Shown one piece after another: positions 30,560 to 43,116 of a DNA stretch of 64,000 nucleotides (the first letter of the stretch is position 1; each line of letters opens with the position of its first letter). The notes below the pieces were generated by a model, which saw nothing but the letters and a program-made list of their open reading frames with translations, made no database searches and had not been told where the DNA came from. The translations under genes and the position numbers were made by a program. The stretch is from contig BDDD01001363.1 in NCBI GenBank assembly GCA_001972305.1, positions 186,001 through 250,000 on the forward strand. The letters are read 5' to 3'. The stretch comes from Cephalotus follicularis (Eukaryota > Streptophyta > Magnoliopsida > Oxalidales > Cephalotaceae).

Positions 30560-33549
30560 ATGATTATGTGTAACAGATATATAACATATAATATATAATT
30601 TAATAAGTAAATGTCATTATTATTCTTTTTATTTGTTAAATAACACATTATATATTATGTGTTTATTATTGTTAATAACAATTTTTTCAAATATGTTTTC
30701 TTATATAATATATCATAACTTTTTCAAAAATAAATAAACTTTCTCGAATTCAAACTCTACCTATGTAATATGTTATAATCCTGTTAACATGGGCTGTTTG
30801 ATTGTATATGAAAATGTATTTTAATGGGTGGGCAGCCTGCCGTGAACACGAGGGAGACACCTTGTGCAAATTAGCATGGGAGTGCCCTCTTCATATCCTT
30901 TTCCTTGATTGTGATTAAAAGCCGTGAATGGTGATAGATAGAGACACGTATGACGGGTTGAGGTGGATCCATGTCATCGAATCTTGACTACACAAACCCA
31001 TCATTCACCAAACCATTCAGTCATAAGTAATATTATCTGGAATTGCTCTCTTTTGTCTTTTTGGTGAAGAGAAATAAGACCAAAAACACTCGATACTTTT
31101 CATTTAGAAAAATGAGAGTAATGTCATTAAATTATTACATCATTGAAATTTTGTCCTTGCTTTTATTACGACATTAGTATATAATATGTATTACAAATAT
31201 AGTATTTATATTATTAAATTTTAAATTATACATAAATATATCAATATTGAAATAAAATAACAAAAACTTGAATAATAACCATTATATCTCTACAAAATCA
31301 TATAACAATTAATATGAATTTTAAAAATATAAATAATAGTAAATCCATACAAAAAAATTTAGAGTTAACTAATAAAAACTTACTTTTTTAGAAGTATAAA
31401 AATTGAATAATAGGATAGAGAATAAACATTAGAAGAGAAAAATATAGGATTGTCTTTTATATTATGATAATAGATTTAAAAAATAATTGAGAATTATAGT
31501 AACATAACAAAAGACATATAGAATAGAATTGTTATTAAATTAACTGCATAATTTTTGTTTTTGAGAGTAAATAATATGAGAAATTGAGGTAGTATTGTTT
31601 AATTTTAGCTATTATAATACAATTCACAAAATGATATAATTTTAATTATTAAAATATAATTGACCAAAAAATATAGTTTTAGTTATTAAAAGTTTAAGAT
31701 GATATACTACTCTATAATAAGCCTAGATAACATAATGAATTCGAATTTTAGTATAAAAAGCAGTTTTCTTTTTTTTCTTTTATATATATTGGTTTTAATA
31801 TATATTATTAGATATTCGTAAGTAGTATTTTAAATATCAATATAGAATTCACAATTATCTTTTCATACATATAGATTTATAATGATTTCAGTTATTTTGA
31901 ATAATTGTTCTCATTTTGGACGAAACTATCTTTCATGTATATTTTATGTAGCATATATTATTTTTTTGAATAAAGCATATATTGTAATAACATGTTACCA
32001 TATGTAGGAAAAACTAAAATAACTTCACTTTATATCTCTTTACACGCATTAGTCGAGTCGAGCGTTTTTTCGAGCTTAGTTCATTTAAATTTTATTAAGT
32101 TTGTATTCAAACTTATACTTATTTAAGCTTAGGTCATTAAATATAGCTACTCTTAAAATTATATATGAGTTTGCTCATTAAAATATTAAACAACTACAAA
32201 TGAGTTTTTTCAATTCTGAGTTGTTTGAACATTACATTCAGTTTACATCCCTAAACTCGTGATATTCATGAGTTTATTGAAACTACTTAATTGAGTTCAT
32301 TGAGTTCGCAGTCATAGAACTCAACAATTAATTACGTATACTTGATCAACAATATACTTCGATTATGTCCTTTAAAAAAAAATATCAATTTTATAAAAGA
32401 AATATTTATATATATTTAATTGATTTAAAAATTAATATATATTATCTATATAGATATCACATCAAATTTCACCATTGAATTAATAAAATATAAAACCGTA
32501 ACTCTAAAAATTAAAATTTTAGGTATCCCAACTCATTCTGAAAATACCCAAAAAAATTTCAATAAGTAAGCAAGATGAGTATAAAAGAAGGAAATTATTG
32601 TCTCTGCTGCACGTGACTAGTTTAATGACCACACAAGGGGCTCTGATACCGAAGTTGTCCACTTTCTAGTTCCCATTTACTGACATGTCGCACTTACATT
32701 AAATTTAAAGGGAACAATATTTATTTCTCTCTTCTTTTTTACTAGTACGTGGTTGCAGCTGCTCATATCATTGGATTATTTTTTTTTTTTTTTTGTTTTA
32801 TGGGGTTGCTTTGAGCCAAAAATAATTATCTAAATAAATTAAAGGCCAGTTTAACATTGTTATAGATTTTTGAAATTGATCGTGAAAAGCATCACTTATC
32901 ATGTTTTGTACTAAATTATGTTTTTTTGGGTGCTTTTAAAAATAAAAATTTAAAAACGAATTCACCAAAGACTAAAAATTGGCTGCTTTTTTTATTTTTT
33001 TTTATTTATTTTTTGAAAAATGTTTTAAAAAAATTTCACCACAAAATTAAACTGGGTCCTAAAGAGGCAAAGATGGAAAATTAGTAGACTTTTTTTATAT
33101 AAGAAAATAAACGTGTACTTGTGTACAATATTAAACGGCCCTAAAGAGGCTGTTAGAAAATTTTAATCGTAATACTCATAAAATTAAATAAGTTTATTTG
33201 AGATAACTCTGTTGATAAACTAAAACAAAAATTTCAAGAAATTGCATCATTGGCAATATCTACAATATTCAAATGGTTTGAATGTGATCACAAATAGAAA
33301 ACACCAAATCTTTCACAAACTAAGAACATTTTCTCACTCACAAGCAATAAAGGAGGTCATACATTTTCTTTATATGTATTTATTGTCTTTTTTATATGTT
33401 CTTCTCTCCTTATCCTTTACATAAGGAGATTTACATAAGCAAAGATGCTAAATAAGTAGACATTTGTGTATAAGAAAAGGAATATACGTGTTTGAATCGA
33501 TTTTCTTTTCTCTTTAATGGTTGATAATGTAATAATCTACGATAATATT
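30560..33549. other. Long AT-rich intergenic stretch
   Basis: About 3 kb with no gene, domain or clear element. AT content is very high. A short phrase around 33060-33110 (GGAAAATTAGTAGAC, ATAAACGTG) has a loose counterpart at 33445-33495, hinting at an old dispersed repeat. Small reading frames here are chance. Confidence 0.5.
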
Positions 33550-34027
33550 TGATATGAAAAAAAATTCTTGTATTAATATGGCACTGATACGTGTCAAGAT
33601 CATCAACAAAAAACATGGGCAAAACGCCTAAGTTCATAGTCATAATGGGTGATATAACGCCTCCATCCCGAAATGATGAAATGGCCAGGAATCTTAGCTG
33701 TTTCCAAAAGACCAATAACCTCCTCCATGATGTGAACAGTCAGAGACAGTTATAGTCATGTACTATAAATACCCTCAAGAAAGACAATAGAGGGGTCGAG
33801 CAATTCACCACATTACTCACTTTATCTTCTCTACTAAACAATTGAATTAAGCATCGGAGGGTTCCTGAGAGTAAAAACTCCTGGACTTTCGATAATTCGC
33901 TTTCTTTTGTGCAGAGAAGATTAGAGAACCAAGAACCAGTTTATTCTTCGGAGCATCATCGGCTTTTCCCAACAAATCAAACCTCCACACGTGGAGCACT
34001 GTTGTGAAGTTGATTTCCACGTCAACA
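33550..34027 (+). repeat. 5' LTR of the gypsy element
   Basis: Begins TGATATGAAAAAAAATTC and ends CCACGTCAACA. TATA box CTATAAATAC at about 33763-33772. ATTAAGCATCGGAGGG near 33847 is the sense form of a block found reversed in the LTRs at 43122 and 63209. About 478 bp. Confidence 0.75.
33763..33772 (+). promoter_or_regulatory. LTR TATA box
   Basis: CTATAAATAC in the middle of the gypsy LTR. Reverse-oriented relatives at 43375-43383 and about 52577-52585 occupy the matching place in the other family members. Confidence 0.6.
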
Positions 34028-34066
34028 GTTAGCGTCATTTGTGGGAACGACGTGATTTATTAAACA

Positions 34067-35516
34067 ATGCCTCCGAAGAGAACTAACCCTGAAGTTACTC
34101 CCGGTCAAGCTCCTTTTACCGGTGAACAATTCAACCAACTTCTCCAAGAGATGTGAAGGCTCACTACTCTGCTAGCAAACAATTTGGCCAGCCAAAATCA
34201 AGCTGGACCAAGCCAACCAGCCACAGAACAACCACAACTTCAAGAGGCCAGGCGAAAACCGTCAAGGGGGGCAAGACGCCCTCCAAGGCGATCAGAGATT
34301 GATACATTTTTTAGAGCAGAGTTGTCAAGTGCAAAGGATTATAATTACGATCCCCAGCAGGACTTACCAGAGCAAGATCCAATGGATGAAGACCACTATG
34401 ACTCCCATGCAGACGAAGATGAGCCCCATGCGCATTCCTATGGGTCTCGCAAAGCTGAAGCAAGGTCGAGGAGCAGGTTAGACTACTCTGTCAGACTAAT
34501 CGGAGGGCCATCGCAGGTCTCTAGCAAAGCAGACCATGAATAGAAGGTTTACAGATATGGAGAAAAGGCTCAGAGGAGTCAAGCAGACCAAGGGATACTT
34601 GTCAGAGGTGCGGAACATAAACCATACTCCCTTCGTTCCAGAGATACTAAGGGAGCCTATGCCGAGAGGGTTCAGACTCCTAGTGTTCAGAGAATATGAC
34701 AGGTCTTCTGACCTAATACAACATGTGAGATATTACTCCAAGATCATGCTGGTGCACCAAGCTTCAAACGTAATCCTTTGCCGAGGACTTTCGGCAACCT
34801 TTACTTAAGCAGTGCAGACGTTGTACTCCACGTTGCCCCCGAAGTCACTGGCAAACTTCGAATAATTCTGTGAGATGTTTGTCATGAAATTCCTAAACAG
34901 CACCACCCAGAGGAAGAGTTCTACTCATCTGATCAACATAGTGCAAGGAAAAAGTGAATCCTTCAGAGATTACTAGACTTGATTCAACAAGGAGTCTCTG
35001 AAGGTGAAGGATCTGAATCCTTCTTTTACTATGGAAGCCATGAACAGCGGGTTGAGCGACAATTCAGCTTTTACCTTTTTCCTGATGAAGAAGCATGCCT
35101 TTGACATAGCAGACCTCCTTAGAAGAGCTGAAAAGTATGTAAACGTAGAAGAGGGTCTGGCAGCTAAGAAGCAGAAGAGGAATGGGGGCCCAAAGCTAAC
35201 AGAAGGTAACCCGAGGCATAAATTCTCTAAGAGGGAAGACTCGTCAAAAAGGGGATCACAAATCCCCAATTACAAAACTTTCACCCCTCTTTTGAAGACG
35301 CGGACCAAAATCATTGTAGTGGAGAAGGAAAAAGTCCCAATCCAGTGGCCAATTTCATTGAGAGCCCCAGTAGACAAGAGGGATTCGAGCAAATATTGTC
35401 GATACCACCGCGATCATGGGCATGATACGGAGGACTGCTGGCATTTGAAAAATCAGATAGATGACCTAATCCGTAAATATCATCTAAAGAAGTATGTGAA
35501 TATAGATGCTCCCTAG
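34067..35516 (+). pseudogene. Gypsy gag, broken
   Basis: ATG at 34067 opens MPPKRTNPEVTPGQAPF. A TGA at 34154 interrupts, and the frame goes on through a Q/P/R-rich N-terminus to 34543. A shifted frame carries the Retrotrans_gag core: TPFVPEILREPMPRGF, LLVFREYDRSSD, then stops near 34806 and 34867, LKVKDLNPSF, and FDIADLLRRAEKYVNVEE. A zinc knuckle of C-x2-H-x4-H-x4-C character (YCRYHRDHGHDTEDC) at about 35395-35440 and HLKNQIDDLIRKYHLKKYV follow. This is the Tat/Ogre type of gag. At least four stops and one frameshift disable it. Confidence 0.85.
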
Positions 35517-35756
35517 AAAAGACGGGAGAACAGAGAAGAAGCTCCACAGCAGGGAGAAGAGTAACAATCCAGAAGGGTGATATACACCATTACTTGATTT
35601 ATGTGTGTTCTCAGCTGAGAGAGGTGGAAAAAGAAGAATTGATTACTTTCCTCAAAAAACAATAGAGATGTATTTGTCTAGTCTGCAACAGAGAAGAATG
35701 TACAAATTTTCAATCCATTCAATAAAGATGATTTTTCTTTAAAAGATATGTTCTAA

Positions 35757-36108
35757 ATCTACAAAGAAGACTCCTAAAAGAGTAGTCAAAGAAGACTACT
35801 AAGGGAGCAATAAGAGAAGACTCCTAAGGGAGCAACCCGAGAATACTCCCAAGGGAGCAGTAAGAGAAGACTCCTACGGGAGCAATTAGAGAAGACTCCT
35901 AAGGGAACAGTCAGAGAAGTCTCCCACAAGAGCAATCGGAGAAGACTCCTAAGAGAGCAGTCAAAGAAGACTCCTAAGGGAGTAGTCAGAGAAGACTTTC
36001 ACTAGAGCAATAAGAGAAGACTCCTAAGGAAGCAGTCAAAGAAGACTTACAAGGGAGTAATCAGAAAAGACTCCTAAGGGTTCAACAAGACTCCCAATGG
36101 AGCAAATG
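35757..36108 (+). repeat. 24-25 bp minisatellite (AGAAGACTCCTAAGGGAGCAGTCAG)n
   Basis: About 13 diverged units around AGAAGACTCCTAAGGGAGCA followed by (G/A)T(C/A)AG or ATAAG. Units ending GCAGTCAG and GCAATAAG partly alternate, hinting at a 48-50 bp dimer. It lies where gypsy elements of this lineage often carry tandem repeats between pol and the 3' LTR. Confidence 0.85.
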
Positions 36109-36430
36109 CTGGTCTGCAAACACATAAGAACTTGTCAGACCAGGCCTAATTCGTGTCTTGGTCTGCGAACATATAAGAACTCGCAAAGATCAATTAGCTG
36201 AGTGCTTTGATACAAATGCCCCCACGGGGTTAGAAAGTTTAGGTGACATGGTTTGAAAAATATCATATCAGTACAAAATCCTGGTCTGCAAACCCATAAG
36301 AACTTATCAGACCATAAATAAATCTTGATCTACGAATACATGAGAACTTGCATAGATCACGTCTAGTTGACTGAGCGCTTTGATACAGGTGTCCCCATGT
36401 GATTGAGATTAAACATTCTCTTTGTTTGAC

Positions 36431-37699
36431 TAATTAGTCATTAATATGTGACGAAGCTTTATCGTTGTTAAAGACTCAAAATGAAAAATTCCTGAAAAAA
36501 ATATGGTGTCGATATCATAGAAAGATGGTGTCGATATCATCACAATCAAATTTGATTCATTCAATCCTTTTTTTTTAATTTAAATTAATTTTTGTGAATA
36601 TTACATCTACGTAAAAAACAGTGAAAATGGATAAACAAAAAACAATCATGAAAATATCATTTATAAAAAAGAAACCCAAAAAATAAACTTTCTAGTAAAA
36701 AAAAAAAAAAGAAGAAAACTTGACTTCAACTTATGTTGGAGTCAGTCCTTTAATTTTTTTAATTAAAGCAATTTAGGATTAATTTTTTTTTTAAATTTAA
36801 CCGTTAAATGTAATATTCTATATATAAAGATCTTGTATGTCATTTTTTTAATTGAATATCTATATATATTTCATTTATTTGTTTTTACACAGAAAAATTT
36901 AACGACTATAAATCATTCACATAAAAATTCATATAATTGTTCGATTATTTTGTATAAATATATAATTTAATGATATTTGATTGATTTAAAAAATTATATA
37001 AATGATCTACACAGATAGAATAACTGAATCTAATAGTTAGATTTAAGAAATACGAATTATAAATTAATGAATTAGTAAGGGGTTGATGAATTTAACTCCA
37101 ACCTAAGTTGAAACTAAATTTTGTATTTAAAAAAATTAATGAAATACTAATAGAATCATGTTATTTATCCCCAGTAACCGAAAATAACAGTCACATTTAT
37201 TTTTGGATGAAAATAATGCATTAAATTAAAACTCCAAAAAAGTAGACAGCAATAATGGGAATTTGTAGTGTCTTACACGACCCGCAGCCTGCAAGTCCAT
37301 GGCCCCACTATCCCATCGTCTTAACATATCTCAACCGTCTATTCTTTATCATCAAATCTCATCCCTCCCTTATGCAAAGCCCATTTCCACCACATGCTAC
37401 GTTTTTCATGGAGTGTACTTACTACACGCGCCCAAGAGGAGCGTCAAACCAATCGGAACCTGGGTCCCACTTTGTTCTTGATACTATGAGGTAATAACAC
37501 ATGTAAAAACTTTTTGGTATCCAAAAATTGAGTACAGTATAACAAGTAACAACTAACAAAAACACTAGCCATTAACATCACCAAACACAAAACAGAAAAA
37601 AGAAAGTTCCAACGTCGTCAACAAACAACAACATTTCAGACACCAAGATCACCACGTCCAACGTCACCGCCGCCGGAAGCTTACGTCATCACCAGCGAC
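36431..37699. other. Intergenic and 5' flank of the transporter gene
   Basis: AT-rich, with a small direct repeat GATGGTGTCGATATCAT at about 36503 and 36523. The last 200 bases are less AT-rich, end in CCGCCGCCGGAAGC, and are the probable 5' UTR of the following gene. Confidence 0.45.
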
Positions 37700-38540
37700 A
37701 TGGGTGTCACTGACCCTGTAAGCAAGTATTATAAAAAGAGAAACAACCTCTTTGTGTTATATTCTTTTTTTAGTAATTTTTGTTTGATAATTATCTTTAG
37801 ATGCTAAAAGTTTCATTTTTTTTTAATTATAAGGTGTTAGAGAGAAATAGAGAAAGTGAAAGAGATGGTCAAGAGAGAAATAAAGAAAGTGAAAGCGATG
37901 ATCAAGAGACAGAAGAAGGAGAAGTAATGGAGGAAGAGAATAGGAAGAAGAATGAAGAGGAAGAAGTGAGAGATATTGAAAAAGGAAAGGTGGGTGTTGG
38001 AGAGAAGGTGGTGCAAGAGAGAAACACAAATGATGAATTAGAAGGTGATTTTCATGTTTCAATGTTACAAAGACTTAATCCAACAAACCCTTTAAGGATT
38101 GTCATCAATGGCTCAACTAGAGCTGCTGCACCTTCTCCTTCACAGGCTTATGCACCTTCTTCACAACCTCGCTCTACACCAACGCCACAAGTAAGTCTCT
38201 CTTAAAACACATCACACAAACTTGACTTCAAAGTTTGGTACTTTTTCTCTCTTTTGAATGATTTTATTTATGTAGTGTCTTTGAAATATAAACGTGTGGT
38301 TGAGGAATATAAACAGAGTTCTAGATTTCTTTTGCACATTTTATTTCACGGTCTATACCGTTTTGAAGAAATTTATGAAGTCATTAATTTTTGTTTATGG
38401 TTATATTCACAAGGTTATCTTAAATTTAGTTATTTTTAAATAACTTAAGAGGAAATCTGCAATATTGTTTATTCACTTAAAACGATGAATTTTTTTGCTA
38501 ATCTTGCCGAATGAATATCTTATAATGATTCCTAGTCCCT

Positions 38541-38585
<45 letters not shown>

Positions 38586-40926
38586 GATATGCTAATGTTT
38601 TTAATTATTTTCTTCTGTTTATGATCAGCAATCATTGACCACGCTGAATTCAACAAAGTACACAAACAAAATTTCTCTGTTTCTGTTTGTTCTGCACCTT
38701 GTTGTTGCTGTTGGGCTAGTTGGTTTTCTTTTATTTAGAGGTGTTCAAGGGCTATTACAAGCAAATTCCAACATCAAAAGAAAAGAGAAAAGGTTGTTAC
38801 AGTTTTTCTTGCCACAAGTTGAAGCTGCATCTCTGTTAAGCATTACTCTTGCATTCTCATGGCAAAAAGCAGTTAGAGAATGGCCTAAATTCATGATTCA
38901 TTTCGTATTGTGGAGCACTTTTTTCTTGTCACTATCTGCTGGAATTCTCTTGATTTGCTTCCAAAAGCCCCCAACTGATGGTGTTGGAGTTTGCCTTATC
39001 GCCTTTGCTATAGGCAATGGCTTATATGCGTGTTGGGTCAGTCACCGAACTGGGTTTTGTTCAAAGATTTTGATTAAATCACTTGATCCTGTTTCAAAGT
39101 TTCCAGATTTGAATGAACCCACCTACTGGATGCTTGGGGTCGGATTCATATGGATGTCTATATGGATTTTAGCTGTGGTTGGTGCCTTAAATTTCTACTT
39201 TCCTCCATTGATTATTATTGCATTGGTGTTGAGCTTGGCTTGGACTGCGGAAGTAATGAGGAATGTTGCTAATGTAACGGTTAGTAGGGTGATTGCTCTG
39301 TATTATCTAAGAGGAATGCAATCTAGTACTCAATTTTGCTTTCAAAGAGCCTTGACTCGAAATCTTGGAAGTGCTTGTCTTGGATCTCTCTTTGTGCCGG
39401 CAATTGAAGCTCTCAGAATTGTTGCTCGGGCTTTGAATTTGCTTGAGGGAGAAGATGAGTTCATGTTTTCGTGTGCGCATTGTTGTCTTAAAGTCATGCA
39501 TACCATTTTCAGATATGGCAATGGCTGGGCCTATGTACAGGTATTTTCATAGTGACTATAGGCATCACCACTTGAGCACTTTTTTTTTTTTTTTCACTTG
39601 TGTTGCATTTTGCTTATGAGATGATAATGATATGGCACAAAATGTAATCATCAGTTGATAGTTATATTTTACTTATAAGAACACAAAAATACTTGCATTC
39701 TTTTGTTCCTTGCATTGTTTTAATATAAATTGCTGAATATCAAGTATGTGTGGTTGTGTCGATATGTTTACGCCTTTTTATATGCTTCCCATGTGCTATA
39801 TTTATGAGCTTTTGGTTTTCAATAAACTTCTTATTCATCAAAAGATGGGTACAGTTGTGTCATGTAGATAATCTAGACATGATTTAGTGCTAGTGTCCTT
39901 TTCTTTATAATGAATTCATAAACATTCTATTTTAGGCTACTCTGTTAGAGTATTTAATCTCTCTCAATGAGGGTCATGTATCAAGTGTCATTCTCATATA
40001 TATTGTGATCTTCAATGGTTTCTTGAGTTTTTTTATGGGAAGTTGTTGAACCATACATCCACAATAATTCCAAAACCTAGGCAAATTCTTCTGTGGGTGA
40101 TCATGGAGTTAATTTCTCCAATTGAATGGAGTTAATTTTTCTCAATTGAATTCATCTTATTTCTATTTGAGAGTACATAAAAAATTGACAGAAGTTTGTT
40201 GCTATACTACTACATAGACTTATCATCTCTATTTTTTTAATACTGTGAAACCTTCCTGATTTGAATCTGTATTAGTGCAGTCAACATCTAAATTTCCATT
40301 CTGGTTGTTGTCCATCCTTTATTGTCCACAAACTGTAAACTAAATTATCTTCTAAAACAATTGGTACAGATAGCCGCATATGGGAAAGGTTTTGTGAAGG
40401 CATCACAGGACACTTGGGAGCTCTTTGAGAGGGAAGAAATGGAAGCCATTGTCGACTCTGACATCACCAGTGCAATTTGCTTTCTTACTGGAGTTTGCAG
40501 TGGCTCTATATGTGTTATTGTTGCAGCTGCTTGGACTGCCAAAGTGCACCAGCCCTTCACTGCCACTATCTCGCTTCTCGTGTTCTTCATTGGATACCTC
40601 ATGGTTAGTAGCTACCTTTTTTAACCACCTTTTACTTAATTTATTATCTATCCATGTAAATCATGTGATCAACTTAGTTTTGCTTAAATCTCTATGACTC
40701 AGCTTTTCGATCAATCAGTTCAATTGATTAAATTATTTTGACGTTCCAGACCAGGATTGCTATGGCATTGCCGCATGCCTGTGTGAGTTGTTACTTTGTT
40801 TGCTATGCAGAGAATCCCAAAAACAGAATGTTCGACAACACGATCAAGGATCGTCTCAGCTTGATGAAAGTCGATCGTGAAGCCGTTGTTCCTACACCGA
40901 GAGTACCCCGTAGATTCACAAGGTAG
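37700..40926 (+). CDS. Choline transporter-like (CTL/PNS1 family) membrane protein
   Basis: Five GT-AG exons, phases consistent: 37700-37717, 37834-38190, 38629-39540, 40370-40603, 40750-40926, giving 565 aa. Residues 1-125 are a hydrophilic, Glu/Lys/Arg-rich tail with a Ser/Pro stretch at its end (RAAAPSPSQAYAPSS). After that the protein is polytopic: the first membrane segment is LFLFVLHLVVAVGLVGFLLF. Later ones include FVLWSTFFLSLSAGILLIC, VCLIAFAIGNGLYACW and LIIIALVLSLAWTAEV. The family block RNVANVTVSR / FQRALTRNLGSACLGSL is typical of PNS1-like CTL proteins, as are the CCLK and C-terminal ENPKNRMFD segments. In this family members sit in the plasma or trans-Golgi membrane; whether this one carries choline is not shown. 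The 18-nt first exon encodes MGVTDP. An ATG at 37801, in the same frame as exon 2, is an alternative start. Confidence 0.92.
38541..38583. repeat. (CT)n microsatellite in transporter intron 2
   Basis: A near-perfect CT run about 40 bp upstream of the exon 3 acceptor. It may serve as part of the polypyrimidine environment. Confidence 0.9.
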
Positions 40927-43116
40927 CGAATAAGTTAATAGGCACACATGAATTTTGCCTATAAATGTGTGTTAGTAAGCATGGTTGGCTTGACTATACT
41001 TTCGAGTTGTACCATGCTTTGTTCGCCCTCAATGGGATCCAAGGACTTGACTCGGCCAATCAGGTTCAAGGTAAAATTATTCACAATGGTTGATTTTAAT
41101 GGTGATGGTGATGGCCATGATATTACAGAATGTGAAAGTTCAACCATTATTGGATGTTTTTGAATTTTAAAGGATAAGGAGAGCCCACTGTGAGATTCCA
41201 ATGAACAAGGCTGCAATGACTAGAAGTGTCCTTTGCGCCTGCCCCTTTTGTATTATATTGCATATACGATCCAAAAGTGAAAAGCTCCACCGTTGTTTTA
41301 TCAACTTTCATCTTTATGTTAAAACCCACTAATTTTTAATTTGATTGTATATCCTTGTGCAATCTTGTAGAAATGTACAACTGTAGTGATTTTGTACCTT
41401 GTTTGAATAAGGGTTAAAGCTGATTCTTTTAATGCAAGAACAAACAGGAAGTTGATGATATTGATTGAGTGTAGGTCTGCTATGACTTATTTAATTGGTA
41501 ACAAACAAAATGTTAGGTTTGCCTTAATTAAAGTAGTGCATATACATTGGACAGACAACATGTTAGGTTTTGATACCTTAACAAAAGAAAAAGAAAAAAT
41601 GAAAAATGAAAATATTCAATTTGGGATATAATTGTGAGTGATGATAAATTATTATTAGGTGATAATTTTTTTTTTAGTTTATTATCTCATATCATTAAAT
41701 AGAGTTTGTTAATTTTAAGATTATAATTAATAAATTGAATGATGTAAGATAAGGACGAAGTGATAAATTAAAAGTTTGTCTTATTATATATATTGAACAA
41801 GTCTCATTAAAATTTGAATATAGATCTTTTATTACTTTTTAAGAAGGGAGTACTTGTTAGGTAGGGTTTGAACTCTATAACTTAACATACAACTTGTAAT
41901 CTTTGACTCTTTGCTTGATGTAGTAATTTGAAAGCATGTGTAGAAACGAAAACAGGAAACATCACTTCTGTTAATTTTTTCACTCAAATTTATGTTTTGG
42001 TTTAAAACGAATCAAGTACTACACTCGCACTTGTCATTCTCTATGGCAATTTTAGTAGTGCTTTTGGGACCTGTGGAATATGACAGAACATTCACAAGCC
42101 AAGTGGAGTCTAAAAGTTTATAAGATCCTAAAAATAGATTAGGGGATTCCTAGCTCTTCCCAATTCAATTGCATCTAAAAAGGAATGGACCTGACTCAAA
42201 AAGTAATTTGAATTGTACAATTTGTCGACGCTGGCGAATATTGGTAGGGCCCATGTCAATTATTAGTTGGTGGAACAATAGTACACTACTTATTGTGTAT
42301 CCCATTATGAGGTTTAGGATTAATGAGAATGTACCATTTATTTAATCATTTGGTTTAACATGAGAATCCGCTGACAATTAAGACCAAAATATCTATAATT
42401 GTATATATCATATATAAAAAAGGATAGTGATTATTATTGATCAGTATAGTTATTATAGGTATAATTTTTATCTTATAAATCAAACCGTTGAATTAATGTT
42501 TTACATATATAAATCATGTATTTTAATTTTTAAATTAATTGAATATTTTTAGATAATATATCGAATAAATTATTTTTTTATACTAATTGAGAAAATTATA
42601 AAACAGTTAATTTTTTTAAATATTCATGAAATTGTTAAAGATATTCAATAAATTTAAAAATTAATATGCAAGATTTATAAATGGAGAATGTTTATGAAAT
42701 ATAATTTAAAGCCTTGATACATATTTAAAAAAAATCCTATTAGCCCATAATGTTAAAATGTCATCTAAAATCAACATCATATAATAAAAAATATAAATTC
42801 ATTTGTTGCCCACCCGCCACTATTGAAGACGATCATCCAGGGTGAACAAGAATTGGGTATCGGATGCGGGTGAAATTCCCGCCAATGGCTGAGATGTTCA
42901 GTCGACTCCCTCCCCCTTTGTGGGGGTTCGGATCCCTGCCAAACCTCATCAATCGAATCACTTTTTCAAAAAATACGAGATGTCTAAGTTATACAAGTAA
43001 AGAGATTTATTCAATGATAAGAAAAAAAAAACTTGAACGACAATTGGATTGATAACAAAACTTTGCAAAAAATATGCATAATGCTTATATTTGATTTAGT
43101 TTGGTTAGGGCCCTTG
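40927..43116. other. 3' flank of the transporter gene; intergenic
   Basis: Probable 3' UTR to about 41400, then AT-rich non-coding DNA. A GGGGGTTCGGATCCC phrase near 42920 resembles a Pol III B box, but I see no matching A box. No gene recognised. Confidence 0.45.

Larger units (their letters stand above)
33550..36430 (+). mobile_element. Gag-only Ty3/gypsy (Tat/Ogre-lineage-like) element, 3' end lost
   Basis: A 5' LTR (33550-34027), a worn primer-binding site, a broken gag, then a direct jump to a 24-25 bp minisatellite and post-pol-type repeats (GGTCTGCAAACACATAAGAAC, GCTTTGATACA). No protease, RT, RNase H or integrase and no 3' LTR were found. This resembles non-autonomous gag-only derivatives (TR-GAG type), or an internal deletion plus 3' truncation. 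The right limit is approximate. Confidence 0.75.

Noticed and set aside
30560..33500. Search for a gene in the 3-kb AT-rich gap
   Set aside because: Only short chance frames with no splice logic or recognisable motif.
42864..42960. Pol III-like GGGGGTTCGGATCCC box
   Set aside because: No A box at the proper distance and no tail or target duplication; not called a SINE or tRNA.
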